From positions 1-38,799 of the forward strand of contig SHOL01000005.1 of assembly GCA_004294945.1 (NCBI GenBank): a stretch of 38,799 bases of DNA, written 5' to 3'. The position numbers and the translations under genes were made by a program. Below the pieces are notes generated by a model, which did not search any database, was not told where the DNA came from, and saw nothing but the letters and a program-made list of their open reading frames with translations. Source of the stretch: Treponema sp. (GTDB lineage: Bacteria > Spirochaetota > Spirochaetia > Treponematales > Treponemataceae). Positions 15,976 to 24,202 of this stretch are shown here, in pieces; the first letter of the stretch is position 1, and each line of letters opens with the position of its first letter.

Positions 15976-16005
15976 CGCGCAGGGTTGGTACACGCGCAGG
16001 GTTGG
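15976..16005. repeat. short tandem repeat after csrA
   Basis: CGCGCAGGGTTGG occurs at 15976-15988 and 15993-16005, period 17 bp, between the convergent csrA and HD-GYP genes. It is one of several short tandem repeats in intergenic gaps of this window. Confidence 0.6.
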
Positions 16006-16041
16006 CACTTGCGAAACCCGCCGGTTACCGTGAGCGCCCGC

Positions 16042-17187
16042 TCATTCGTTTCGGTCGCGCGATGCGGGCCGAGCTGGAAGGGTGTCCTTCAGAAGGTTCC
16101 AAATATCTTCGTAGTCCTGATGAATCCGGAGAAACACCGCAATCAGCTCCGGATCGAATTGCGTACCGCTCCCGGAAGCTATTATCTCTACAGATTCTGA
16201 ATGGCTGAATTCTGGCTTGTACGTACGCTTCATGCGTAAAGCGTCGTATACGTCTGCGATAGTAACAATACGGGCTGAAAGCGGTATCATTTCACCTTCG
16301 AGCCTGAACGGATAGCCTGTCCCGTTCCACCATTCATGGTGGCTTAGCGCAATTTCTTTTGCCATAGGAACAGGGTACGAAGACAGGATAAATGTACCAT
16401 TAATGGTATGTTCCCGCATAATCTCCCATTCCTTGTTATCCAGTTTACCCGGTTTTTGCAGTATGTAGTCGGGAGTTCCGATTTTTCCCACATCATGCAT
16501 AGCAGACAAAAAACCGATATTTTCTATAAAATCGGGATCGATCTGCGGGTATTTTTGGATGGCAAACAGGTATTCAGCCATTTTTTTGCAGTAGTAACTG
16601 ACCCGTTCGTCATGAAGTCCGGTATCGTTGTCTTTCAGCTTTGCAGCTTCAAGTATGCTTTTGTACGTTGACTTCAGCTGCGAATTATAAGAATTGGTAA
16701 TATCGTCAAAATACACCATAAACCCGGATACGGCTTTTTCTTCGGAAAAGAACGGAATAAAGCTGGTTCTGGTCAGCATTGTTTTAGCGGTTTGCTTGCG
16801 GTGCTTCAGGATTCCGGACCAAGAATACCCCCGTTCAAACGACTTGAGCGCAATAATCATATCCTGAATTTCGTTTTGATCCAGTGAATTAAGAAAAATA
16901 TTAAAAAAAGGCTTATGAGTTATTGTATAGTAGTCTTTAAACAGATTTTCGGTAGCAGGAGAAATATGCCGAATGGTCAAATCCGATTCCAACACAAGAA
17001 ACGGTATATGGGGATTGTCCGACAGCTTGATAATGTCTTGAATGTGTTTTCCGGCTGAATCCTGCGATATGGTAATTCCGCGGTTTATTAGCGGAATCGA
17101 ATCCGGAAACGGTTCTTCTTCCGGTGAAAGCAGTTCCTCAAGAACCGGAGAAAATATTTCTATGTCCTGAATAATTTTCTTCTGCAT
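16042..17187 (-). CDS. PAS/HD-GYP cyclic-di-GMP phosphodiesterase, 381 aa
   Basis: The C-terminal half is an HD-GYP domain (catalytic metal site HDVGKIG at about 231, then HHEWWNGTGYP at about 283, and GTQFDPEL), which hydrolyses c-di-GMP or related dinucleotides. Residues ~60-165 form a PAS sensor domain (FLVLESDLTIRHISPATENL and GFMVYFDDIT). No membrane segment is seen, so a cytoplasmic sensor enzyme is likely. The start overlaps the end of tsaB by 50 bp; the ATG at 17187 is preceded by a GTG and a weak ribosome site. A PilZ c-di-GMP receptor gene lies about 1.5 kb upstream in the same strand run. Confidence 0.9.
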   Translation of the reverse strand: MQKKIIQDIEIFSPVLEELLSPEEEPFPDSIPLINRGITISQDSAGKHIQDIIKLSDNPHIPFLVLESDLTIRHISPATENLFKDYYTITHKPFFNIFLNSLDQNEIQDMIIALKSFERGYSWSGILKHRKQTAKTMLTRTSFIPFFSEEKAVSGFMVYFDDITNSYNSQLKSTYKSILEAAKLKDNDTGLHDERVSYYCKKMAEYLFAIQKYPQIDPDFIENIGFLSAMHDVGKIGTPDYILQKPGKLDNKEWEIMREHTINGTFILSSYPVPMAKEIALSHHEWWNGTGYPFRLEGEMIPLSARIVTIADVYDALRMKRTYKPEFSHSESVEIIASGSGTQFDPELIAVFLRIHQDYEDIWNLLKDTLPARPASRDRNE

Positions 17188-17836
17188 CACTTTTTCTCAC
17201 ATAAACCGGTCCATCATGATCGGGTATAGATTTAGTATATTGCACGCGCCCCGAATTCGCAAACTCGACATACGACAGCGCCATGCCATGGCCGCCGTTC
17301 GGTATAACGGTCACATCAGAGACGGGAAGCGCCTGGGAGAATTCTTCGGCAAAAAATTCCGCATCCGGGCCGGTAATCAGAATGCGTTCAGCCTCGTCAA
17401 CAAGACTTGCAGCCCGTGCAGCGTCCAGATCAAGCGGCTCGTTGATAGCTGTACCTCTGCGAAAGCATTGGATATAAAACCGGTGTTTTTTTGCATCAAT
17501 GACGCTCAGTACGGCGCCCCTCCATTCGCGGAACGGATAGGCATAACATTCGAGCGGCGGAATAGGGCATACCCTGCAGACAGAAGCAAGCTGGATCGCG
17601 CGTCCTGCCGACCATGCAAGCCGCAGTCCCGTGAACGAGCCGGGCCCTGAGGGCACGCATACCAGTTCCGTCTCGCGGGCAGAAAAACCCGAAAGTGACA
17701 CTACATGATCGATTGCTTCGACGATGCGTTCTGCATGAGAGCTTCCAGAATCGATTTCCAGCGCCACTGTACCGGACGGTCCGGCAGCGGCAACAGAAAG
17801 AAGTGGCGTGACCGTGTCTATCGCAAGAATATTCAT
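17138..17836 (-). CDS. tsaB: TsaB, tRNA threonylcarbamoyladenosine complex subunit, 232 aa
   Basis: TsaB is a Kae1-like partner of TsaD in making t6A at position 37 of ANN-decoding tRNAs. The start MNILAIDTVTPLLSVAAA and the later SGPGSFTGLRLAWSAGRAIQ are the standard motifs. The metal site of TsaD is absent, as expected for TsaB. The ATG overlaps the tsaE stop by four bases, a common pair. The end overlaps the HD-GYP gene by 50 bp. Sitting after the flagellar and PilZ genes matches the treponemal gene order as I recall it. Confidence 0.9.
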   Translation of the reverse strand: MNILAIDTVTPLLSVAAAGPSGTVALEIDSGSSHAERIVEAIDHVVSLSGFSARETELVCVPSGPGSFTGLRLAWSAGRAIQLASVCRVCPIPPLECYAYPFREWRGAVLSVIDAKKHRFYIQCFRRGTAINEPLDLDAARAASLVDEAERILITGPDAEFFAEEFSQALPVSDVTVIPNGGHGMALSYVEFANSGRVQYTKSIPDHDGPVYVRKSDAEENYSGHRNIFSGS

Positions 17837-18267
17837 ACAGGAATATCTCCATAAGGCCAATTTTCGATTCTGATAGTTCTGGATCCGTCCGCTCTTGCCT
17901 CAATGCGTATGCAAATTGTTGTTTCCGGGAGTTCGTTCATTACTTTTTCACTCCATTCAATTACCGAAACACCGTCTCCATAGAGTAATTCTTCAACACC
18001 GAGATCAAGAAAATCTTCTGCCGAATCGAGCCGATACACATCCATGTGATACAACGGCAGTCTGCCGTAATATTCAGAAATGAGGGTAAATGTCGGGCTG
18101 GTAACACTTTCTTCGATTCCAAGGCCCTCGGCTATTCCCTGGGTAAGCGTCGTTTTTCCCGCCGCAAGCGTACCTTGGAGCGCAATAATGTCCCCTTTGT
18201 GCAGACAGGAACCAAGGGCTTTACCAATTGCATGTGTGTGTTCTGGCGAATTTGAGGTGAAATTCAT
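17833..18267 (-). CDS. tsaE: TsaE, ATPase of the t6A pathway, 144 aa
   Basis: TsaE is the small P-loop ATPase that activates the TsaBD complex. The Walker A GTLAAGKTT is at residues 32-40, followed by VTSPTFTLISEYYG and the conserved HMDVYRLDSAEDFLDLG stretch. The length is normal. It overlaps tsaB by four bases and they are likely cotranscribed. Tandem 20-bp repeats lie just upstream of its start, between it and the 86-aa gene. Confidence 0.92.
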   Translation of the reverse strand: MNFTSNSPEHTHAIGKALGSCLHKGDIIALQGTLAAGKTTLTQGIAEGLGIEESVTSPTFTLISEYYGRLPLYHMDVYRLDSAEDFLDLGVEELLYGDGVSVIEWSEKVMNELPETTICIRIEARADGSRTIRIENWPYGDIPV

Positions 18268-18334
18268 ATTTGAAAAAAACAGTACCCTATAGATCGGGAA
18301 GGGTCAAGCTTGTACAACGGCCGTTCCGCCTGAG

Positions 18335-18386
18335 TCGCCCGCGCGCACGTTGATTCGCCCGCGCGCACGTTGATTCGCCCGCGCGA
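18335..18386. repeat. 20-bp tandem repeat upstream of tsaE
   Basis: TCGCCCGCGCGCACGTTGAT occurs at 18335-18354 and again at 18355-18374, then a partial third copy to 18386. It lies in a short gap between two minus-strand genes and is GC-rich compared with flanking DNA. Confidence 0.85.
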
Positions 18387-18390
18387 GTTG

Positions 18391-18651
18391 TCAGGGCAGC
18401 TGACCTTCACGATCCATCGAAATAATCGTTTCCTTCAGTTTCTGAACAACCGGAAGCAGGGGATAGTCGATTTGGTCGAGCAGCTTGACGGAAATGTCTT
18501 TTTTCCCGGTCGGTTCGGTTTCAATTGTAAATTCGACAAGACCCGAACAATTTCTGCCGGGAAGATCAAAATGAGCCGTTGCAGTGAACTCTCTGCGGTA
18601 GTAAATAAAGTTCTCTTTTCTGGTAATTCCGGTGAGTTCGCGAATCGTCAC
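18391..18651 (-). CDS. conserved-looking hypothetical protein, 86 aa
   Basis: This is an 86-residue protein of unknown function with no signal peptide or membrane segment. It reads as a beta-rich domain (ENFIYYRREFTATAHFDLPG, LVEFTIETEPTGKKDISVKL) ending in a helix (LLPVVQKLKETIISMDREG). It lies between the PilZ gene (15 bp away) and tsaE on the same strand and is probably cotranscribed with them. The position matches a small unknown gene in treponemal genomes as I recall. No function can be inferred. Confidence 0.6.
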   Translation of the reverse strand: MTIRELTGITRKENFIYYRREFTATAHFDLPGRNCSGLVEFTIETEPTGKKDISVKLLDQIDYPLLPVVQKLKETIISMDREGQLP

Positions 18652-18665
18652 TGTAAGCCGTCTCC

Positions 18666-19757
18666 CTAGGTGTAAATATATCTAAATATCCGGTTCATAG
18701 TAATCCGCGGCAACTGCACAAACTGGATATTCATCGTTTGCAATCCGCCCGGCATATTTTCGCCCAATCTGATTACCTTCCCAATCATTGTATCGTCCGA
18801 ATCCGGTTCAAGTCCGCACTGAATTTGCAGGTACGCGTTCATAGCCAGTGGCGCATCTGTTTCAATACTGCAGCCGCCCACAGATATTTCGAGTATCTTT
18901 CCATTATATGCTTTTTTTTCCGGAAAGAATTTGTGCATTGTCTGTTTACCGTTTACCACATTCGCAACCTGCACAGAAGAGAATGTACAGGCAATATCAG
19001 TCGATTTCCGTTCATGCTTGCGAACAGGCAAGGCTTCAAGCTGCTTGCTGTGCGCCAGGAGCAGTCTGGTGGACGAATCATCGGCAACATAGCGTATTAC
19101 GCGCGACCGGAAACGGTAGGCCTGTTTGTTCATACCGGCGGTAAAAAAAATCTCGATTTTCGCAGACGTCGGAAGCCTGAGCTCGTTTCCGGAAATATCT
19201 CGAGGCAGTACAGCCACTATCCCGTCGTCGGTGTTCTCCAGTACCGACGATGAATAGTGTTCTCCGGTCGGTGCAATGAGCGTAAAAATCTGTTGCTTGT
19301 GTATTGCACGCGTAGACGTCCAGTTTTTTCCGGATTGTATCCGGTGGTCGATCATCTCCCGCACCATAAAAAGCGTTGTTTTCATTTTTTCGGTGTCCGG
19401 TTTCGGCGGATTCAGATTGTCAAGCAATTGAAGCTTCTTGCCAAAAGCGGCTTCGACAGCTTTAGGATCGTGGACAAACTGTACCGGGTTCGATATCTTG
19501 CATTCCACGCACAGCGTCCTGAAAAACTGTTCCTGGTCGGGATTAAAACCGAACAGCTTGACTATATCGTCCATTTCCTTTTTTTGTGCGTTTGTCTTGT
19601 TCGGCAGACTTTTTTTGATATGCGCCCTGGTAGCCTTCGTTTCGCGCCATGTCAGATACATTCGCAGCAGGAAGTAAACCAGTACCGCAATGATAATCGG
19701 AATAATGAGCACCGGATTAGATGTTGGAGAGTAGGGCAGGATTGTTGTTCCGTTCAT
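18666..19757 (-). CDS. membrane-anchored PilZ-domain c-di-GMP receptor, 363 aa
   Basis: One membrane helix (about residues 14-34, VLIIPIIIAVLVYFLL) is followed by a cytoplasmic linker, a YcgR-N-like domain (~155-240, ending in VIRYVADDSSTRLLLAHS) and a PilZ domain. The PilZ c-di-GMP motif RxxxR is RKHER (246-250); the second motif is EISVGG (290-295), with Glu where Asp/Asn is usual. YcgR-type proteins act as flagellar brakes. Its place between fliD and tsaE, with an HD-GYP phosphodiesterase downstream, supports a link between c-di-GMP and motility. Confidence 0.85.
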   Translation of the reverse strand: MNGTTILPYSPTSNPVLIIPIIIAVLVYFLLRMYLTWRETKATRAHIKKSLPNKTNAQKKEMDDIVKLFGFNPDQEQFFRTLCVECKISNPVQFVHDPKAVEAAFGKKLQLLDNLNPPKPDTEKMKTTLFMVREMIDHRIQSGKNWTSTRAIHKQQIFTLIAPTGEHYSSSVLENTDDGIVAVLPRDISGNELRLPTSAKIEIFFTAGMNKQAYRFRSRVIRYVADDSSTRLLLAHSKQLEALPVRKHERKSTDIACTFSSVQVANVVNGKQTMHKFFPEKKAYNGKILEISVGGCSIETDAPLAMNAYLQIQCGLEPDSDDTMIGKVIRLGENMPGGLQTMNIQFVQLPRITMNRIFRYIYT

Positions 19758-19848
19758 ACCACGCCTCCTGATACACGGTTTTGTAAGAAAATCGCACCGA
19801 TTTCAATATGCTGTGCACGTGGGCACCGGTACCAAAACACGGATGGTG

Positions 19849-20448
19849 TTATTCGTTTCCCATGTGTTGCAGATAGGTACCCAAGCGCTCCAATCGTGGA
19901 GCCAGTTCATATTCTGCAAGATCACCAACCAGTACGGTATCCTTGCTGCTCAGTCCTCCAAGAAATTCCTGTAAAAATGGAGTCATCTCCGAAATAAAGG
20001 GTACCAGCGGTGTTTCTCCGACATAATACGGCTCTTTCCCGGGGAAGGCAAGCGGAAGCAGGGGAAGCAGCTTGTGCAGCGATTGCAGCTCTTCAGAAAA
20101 AAAGTTGATTGCATTCAGTGCGTCCAAATCCTTTCCTGTCTGCAGCTGGACCGGTATGTTTCCCAGAAGGACTGCGGCTTCAGAAAAGTTCTTGCCGGCC
20201 TGTCTGACCATTGTCTGTATCTCCGCCGCTGTAGTCGCATCCAGATCGACTTGAGATACCTCGTCGGGTGACTTGTCGAAATATTCGTCAAGCAGCTCGG
20301 CCGGGATGGTTGCTCCATCTATCGAAATACCGGTTATTGTCGAACCTGCTTTTTCGCATTCAGCTTCCAGTATGCCAAGTATTTCTCCCAGAGTTTTTTC
20401 CTGTTCAAACGTAATAGCAATATCCTGCTCGTTAATGCGGATTTTCAT
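19849..20448 (-). CDS. hypothetical protein downstream of fliD, 199 aa
   Basis: No family can be named with confidence. The N-terminus (MKIRINEQDIAITFEQEKTL) resembles a small beta-grasp-like strand pair, followed by long helices (VDLDATTAAEIQTMVRQAGK, FSEELQSLHKLLPLLPLAF). The protein is acidic, soluble and has no signal peptide. It is 17 bp downstream of fliD, where many bacteria carry the filament chaperones fliS and fliT, so a chaperone or export role is possible. Its sequence does not match FliS as I know it. AGGAG precedes the ATG. It matches an unknown gene in the same place in treponemes as I recall. Confidence 0.6.
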   Translation of the reverse strand: MKIRINEQDIAITFEQEKTLGEILGILEAECEKAGSTITGISIDGATIPAELLDEYFDKSPDEVSQVDLDATTAAEIQTMVRQAGKNFSEAAVLLGNIPVQLQTGKDLDALNAINFFSEELQSLHKLLPLLPLAFPGKEPYYVGETPLVPFISEMTPFLQEFLGGLSSKDTVLVGDLAEYELAPRLERLGTYLQHMGNE

Positions 20449-20464
20449 AGAGTGCTCCTTTGCG

Positions 20465-22417
20465 CTAATTGCTGTTCTGCTTGCTGAAATTGCTGATGGA
20501 ATTGGATTGGTTCTGAAGACTGTTCAGAGTCCCTTCCATCTGACCGTACTGAGACTTGAGTTCCGCTTCTTTTCGTTCGAGCTGTGTGTCCAGCTGTGCG
20601 ATTTTTTTTTCGGACGCGGTAATTTTCGTTCCTAAGCCCGAAGTCCTGTTCGGGAAGATTCCTCCTGTCTGCACGTAGGGTGTCAGGTTTTTGTCCAACG
20701 CCTGGGCAATTCCCGAATCCACCACAAGATCGCCATCGGAATCGAAACCGAACAGCAGCTTGATATCTTCAATCTTTGTTTTCAGCGCTTCGTCCAGTTT
20801 TTTCTCGTCAATTTCCAGATAGCCGCGGAGTTTCGAAGAATCGACTCCGCTTCCTGCTGTTGATCTGGTGGAAATACCCAGCTGGGACAGTATGGTAATT
20901 GTAGTGGTATCGTTTGCGCGGTATCCGCTGCTCGTAATTCGCTGCAGAGCGTTTTTCAGGCCTGTTAGTGTCGAGTCCCCCAGCATCATGCCCAGCCGTT
21001 CTTCTGCGGTTTTAGTTTCGTCTTCCGTAAAATACTGTATTTCCGAAATCACTTCAGGTTTGTTCTGGGTCAGTATGTTCAGCTCCGCCATTACCCGATT
21101 ATAGTGTGCAACCAAGGTGATAATCGCCTCTTTTGCAAGGTCTGTATCGGGTTTTACGGAGATTGTTTCGTTTTTATCGGTAGGTTCGAACAGTTGGAGC
21201 GTTACTCCAGGAACCAGGTCGTCTATGGTATTCGTGGGTCTCCGGATTGTAATGCCTTCGTATTTAAGCACAGCATCCTGCGCGATCGACACCGGATTTA
21301 CCGGAATTACATCACCTGCTGCCCGCGGGTCGCTAATTTTCAAACCGGAAATACGGAGTTCCTTTTCGGTATTCTTGTTGTTTACAAGCAATGCATCTAC
21401 ATCCCCGTACTCGGAAAGCGGAATGCTCATTTCGACCGGCTCTTCTGAATCCCGCACCGCTGGCAGCGGAATCTGCACTCCCTTCGATGACCTGAGCAAA
21501 AGCACCGACATATCGGTAACCGGTTGCGGTTTCAGGACCGGTTGAGCATCTGTTGGAGCGCCTTCAGAATGTGCGTTTTCAATAGTGATGTTTGCGTAAG
21601 TTACAGAGCCTGCCTTCACTGGTTCCAATCCGGATGCGGCGTTTTCACCGGTTGAGCCTGACGGTACCGGATGTACAGAGACGCTGAAAGTCAGAACCAG
21701 TCCGTCCTTGGCCCGGGCGTTACCGGAAAAATCTATGCGTTCGGAGGAAAGGGGAGGGGCGGTATGTGCTTCTTTTTCAGGCGAGACCGGAGCGGTATCA
21801 TTCGGTGTAATAAAGCCTGCTTCGATCGCGAAATTCCTGGCGTCTCCCGAAAATGTCAGTCTGTTTTTTTCTCCCGGTTTCAGTGATTCGAGGAGCATGC
21901 TGGAGGTTTTCGGAGTAATCTGTATGAACGAGGCTCGTAGAATACCGGAAGACCGTCTGTTCAGCGCCTCGGAAAAATCCTTGTACGATCCGCCTTTCCA
22001 GGAAAACGTTACAGACTTGTCCCCTACGGAGAATGTGTATTCACCCTGCGGAACAGTTCCTTTTGAGTCGATTTCGTTAGAAAGAAAGCTGTCGGTTTGC
22101 GCAATCTGCGAAACCAGAACCCGAAAAGATTGTTCTTTTGCTTCGCGGGTTACCGTTGCGGTAAGCGCTCGTTCATTCGTCGATGCCGCGATTTTTTCGC
22201 TGAAAGGGTTATTGTACGAATATAGCGTCTTTGAGGCGTCCCTCAATACAGTCGTAAGCTGATTGAGCTGCCGCCAGGCGCTCTGTTCCTGTTTGTATTT
22301 CTTGAGCTCTGATTCTGCACGATCCCGGGGGATTCGTTCAGCTTTCATCAAGCCCTGGATGAGTTCGTCAGTTTTGTATTTGCTGGCTGTCACGCCGGGA
22401 ATGCTGATATCTGACAT
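20465..22417 (-). CDS. fliD: flagellar filament cap protein FliD, 650 aa
   Basis: FliD forms the cap under which flagellin folds. The N-terminal motif SDISIPGVTASKYKTDELIQ and following helix (LMKAERIPRDRAESELKKYK, WRQLNQLTTVLRDASKTLYS) match the FliD N domain, and the C-terminal coiled coil (LGTKITASEKKIAQLDTQLE, LKSQYGQMEGTLNSLQNQ) is typical of FliD_C. Internal D2-D3 domains (about 90-420) are variable. In spirochaetes the filament is periplasmic, so the cap works there. GAGGGAGG precedes the ATG. It follows flaG and is probably cotranscribed with it. Confidence 0.93.
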   Translation of the reverse strand: MSDISIPGVTASKYKTDELIQGLMKAERIPRDRAESELKKYKQEQSAWRQLNQLTTVLRDASKTLYSYNNPFSEKIAASTNERALTATVTREAKEQSFRVLVSQIAQTDSFLSNEIDSKGTVPQGEYTFSVGDKSVTFSWKGGSYKDFSEALNRRSSGILRASFIQITPKTSSMLLESLKPGEKNRLTFSGDARNFAIEAGFITPNDTAPVSPEKEAHTAPPLSSERIDFSGNARAKDGLVLTFSVSVHPVPSGSTGENAASGLEPVKAGSVTYANITIENAHSEGAPTDAQPVLKPQPVTDMSVLLLRSSKGVQIPLPAVRDSEEPVEMSIPLSEYGDVDALLVNNKNTEKELRISGLKISDPRAAGDVIPVNPVSIAQDAVLKYEGITIRRPTNTIDDLVPGVTLQLFEPTDKNETISVKPDTDLAKEAIITLVAHYNRVMAELNILTQNKPEVISEIQYFTEDETKTAEERLGMMLGDSTLTGLKNALQRITSSGYRANDTTTITILSQLGISTRSTAGSGVDSSKLRGYLEIDEKKLDEALKTKIEDIKLLFGFDSDGDLVVDSGIAQALDKNLTPYVQTGGIFPNRTSGLGTKITASEKKIAQLDTQLERKEAELKSQYGQMEGTLNSLQNQSNSISNFSKQNSN

Positions 22418-22475
22418 TGCTGACCTCCCTCATCTGGATCGGCGAGAGGTACAGATATCCGTATCCCGGAGGCAA

Positions 22476-22856
22476 CTATCGTGATTCGTCAAACAGAAGA
22501 CCTAAGGCTTCCTTGATTCGCATCTGCAGTTTCTGTATCTCGGCCGAGGGTATTTCCCTGATCACTTTATCGGTATTTGCGTCAATGACCTTTACAATTA
22601 CCCGATGCAGTTCTTCGTTAACCTTGAATTGAAGTTTTCTGTCAAACATGCTTGACATGGCTTCCATCTGGCGGGCGAAATCTTCTGCCAATACTTTGCC
22701 GTTGTCCTGTCCTGGTTCTGTTTCCTGAGCGTCTGCCGTCTGTGCTGTTTGTTGTAGAGCTGCTGTAGTAGTACGCAATGTCGAGTTGACTGACCCTTCA
22801 AGACGGCGATCCATTGCCGTTGTCTGCTGTCCGATCTGTGCAATATCAATGCTCAT
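22476..22856 (-). CDS. flaG: FlaG-family protein, 126 aa
   Basis: FlaG proteins lie beside fliD and affect filament length. The C-terminal domain is diagnostic: LQFKVNEELHRVIVKVIDAN, TDKVIREIPSAEIQKLQMRI. The first ~60 residues are a disordered, Gln/Thr-rich stretch. The ATG at 22856 is chosen because AAGGAGG lies just upstream; the frame is open to 23000 but overlaps a terminator hairpin. It begins the flaG-fliD transcript downstream of the flagellin terminator. Confidence 0.88.
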   Translation of the reverse strand: MSIDIAQIGQQTTAMDRRLEGSVNSTLRTTTAALQQTAQTADAQETEPGQDNGKVLAEDFARQMEAMSSMFDRKLQFKVNEELHRVIVKVIDANTDKVIREIPSAEIQKLQMRIKEALGLLFDESR

Positions 22857-22947
22857 ATCGACAACCTCCTTGAAAGAAGCGTTGATTCGTATCATCCTTG
22901 ATACGCTCTGTATCATAAACGGGAGTATCCCGTCAGTTCCAAAAGAA

Positions 22948-22976
22948 GGAAGAAGAAGGGCGCCTCTTCTTCTTCC
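22948..22976 (-). terminator. terminator after flaB1
   Basis: A perfect 11-bp stem (GGAAGAAGAAG / CTTCTTCTTCC, 7-nt loop) lies about 70 bp after the flaB1 stop, followed on the minus strand by TTCTTTTGG. It probably separates the highly expressed flagellin mRNA from flaG-fliD. Confidence 0.7.
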
Positions 22977-23043
22977 CGTAACTGTTCCGGCCAGGAACAA
23001 GAGATGACGTCCAGAATTCTCTTTGACGTCCCTTGCCGTTATG

Positions 23044-23898
23044 CTACTGGATCAGTCTCATGACTGACTGCGGCTGGGTGTTAGCTTGTGAAAGCATTGC
23101 AGTTCCAGCCTGGCTGAGGATCTGGTTCTTGGTAAAGCTGACCATTTCCTGTGCCATATTTGTGTCGCGAATGCGGGATTCAGCTGCCTGCATGTTTTCA
23201 GAAGCAATAGCAATTCCCTTATACGCGGTCTCGAAGCGGTTCTGATAGGCACCAAGATCGGCACGCTGTTTGTTCAGACTCTTGAGAGCCGAGTCGAGGG
23301 ATGCAATAGCCAGATTTGCGCCGTCAACAGATGATAGTGATATCATAGAATTTTCCGTTCCCTGGGTTCCGCTAAGACCAAGCGCCTGGGCTGTCATGGT
23401 CCCGATAAAGACCTTCTCGTTCTGATCGACGTTGGCGCCGACCTGAATTTGCAGGGCTCCCGATGATGAATCGGCTGCGAAACGACCGGTAAGGATATTC
23501 ATTCCGTTAAACTGAGCGTGGCTGGCAATGCGGTTTACTTCGTCAACAAGCTGCGAAACTTCTACCTGAATCTGCATCCTGTCTTCAGCGGAATAAATAC
23601 CGTTTGCAGACTGGATTGCAAGTTCGCGAAGTCTCTGAACGATATCGGTCGTTTCGCTCAGGTACCCTTCGGTTGCCTGGATGAACGAAATACCGTTCTG
23701 GATATTCTGGCCTGCCTGATTCAGTCCCCGGATCTGGCTTCGCATCTTTTCTGATACAGCCAAACCTGATGCATCGTCACCGGCCTTGTTGATTCGCTGC
23801 CCGCTTGAGAGCTTTTCGATGTTCTGCTGCAGGCTGGTATCGATAATACCCGACTGTCGCTGAGCATACATTGCACTCATGTTGTGGTTTATGACCAT
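23044..23898 (-). CDS. flaB: flagellin core protein FlaB (copy 1), 284 aa
   Basis: This is a filament core flagellin of the periplasmic flagellum. The N-terminal D0/D1 helices ([60 protein letters not shown]) and C-terminal ones ([40 protein letters not shown]) are nearly identical to those of the neighbouring flagellin. The short centre fits spirochaete FlaB, which lacks the large surface domains of enteric flagellins. AAGGAGG precedes the ATG and lies 21 nt from a hairpin with GGA in its loop (see the leader entry). No convincing sigma-28 promoter was seen in the 304-bp gap upstream. Confidence 0.96.
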   Translation of the reverse strand: MVINHNMSAMYAQRQSGIIDTSLQQNIEKLSSGQRINKAGDDASGLAVSEKMRSQIRGLNQAGQNIQNGISFIQATEGYLSETTDIVQRLRELAIQSANGIYSAEDRMQIQVEVSQLVDEVNRIASHAQFNGMNILTGRFAADSSSGALQIQVGANVDQNEKVFIGTMTAQALGLSGTQGTENSMISLSSVDGANLAIASLDSALKSLNKQRADLGAYQNRFETAYKGIAIASENMQAAESRIRDTNMAQEMVSFTKNQILSQAGTAMLSQANTQPQSVMRLIQ

Positions 23899-23903
23899 TA
23901 TGA

Positions 23904-23940
23904 CCCTCCTTGAAGTCTTATGACCGGCAATCCGTGCCGA
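23904..23940 (-). promoter_or_regulatory. candidate dual CsrA-binding leader of flaB1
   Basis: On the minus strand CGGCA-CGGAT-TGCCG (23925-23939, extendable by one G-U pair) is a hairpin with GGA in its five-base loop. A second GGA lies in the AAGGAGG Shine-Dalgarno (23904-23911), 21 nt downstream. A loop GGA plus an SD GGA is the layout of CsrA repression of flagellin mRNA in Bacillus. Confidence 0.6.
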
Positions 23941-24007
23941 TCATGTATACCGGAACATTTGCAGGGAAGGGAAGACGGTAGCGCCTCTTCCTGCCTGTCA
24001 AATAGTG

Positions 24008-24064
24008 TACGGTACGGATGGTTCCGCTTATTCCCGAAGGAAAAACTGAACCGTCCATACCGTA
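24008..24064. other. 17-bp imperfect inverted repeat in the flaB1 upstream region
   Basis: TACGGTACGGATGGTTC (24008-24024) pairs with GAACCGTCCATACCGTA (24048-24064), 15 of 17 positions, one of the two exceptions being a G-U pair. The 23-nt loop is A-rich in the middle. It may be a processing site, mRNA stabiliser or terminator between the flagellin genes. Confidence 0.5.
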
Positions 24065-24155
24065 TGTTCCGGTTATCAGGGAAGGTGTTTTTCAAAGATC
24101 CCGTTAACGGATGCCGGCTATGACGCATACAACATCCGCGTACTTCTGCAATATC

Positions 24156-24183
24156 GGGGGGAAAAGCCTACGGCCTTCCCCCC
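24156..24183 (-). terminator. terminator hairpin after flaB2
   Basis: GGGGGGAAGGCC / GGCTTTTCCCCCC on the minus strand forms a strong hairpin about 20 bp after the flaB2 stop. The tail is not U-rich, so it may be leaky or act mainly to protect the mRNA 3' end. Confidence 0.6.
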
Positions 24184-24202
24184 AATATGACAGTATACTA
24201 CG

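Larger units (their letters stand above)
23899..24202. other. 304-bp gap between the two flagellin genes
   Basis: The gap contains the flaB1 CsrA-like leader (23904-23940), a long imperfect inverted repeat (24008-24064) and the flaB2 terminator hairpin (24156-24183). I found no gene and no clear sigma-28 or sigma-70 promoter. flaB1 may rely on an unrecognised promoter or on readthrough from flaB2. Confidence 0.6.
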
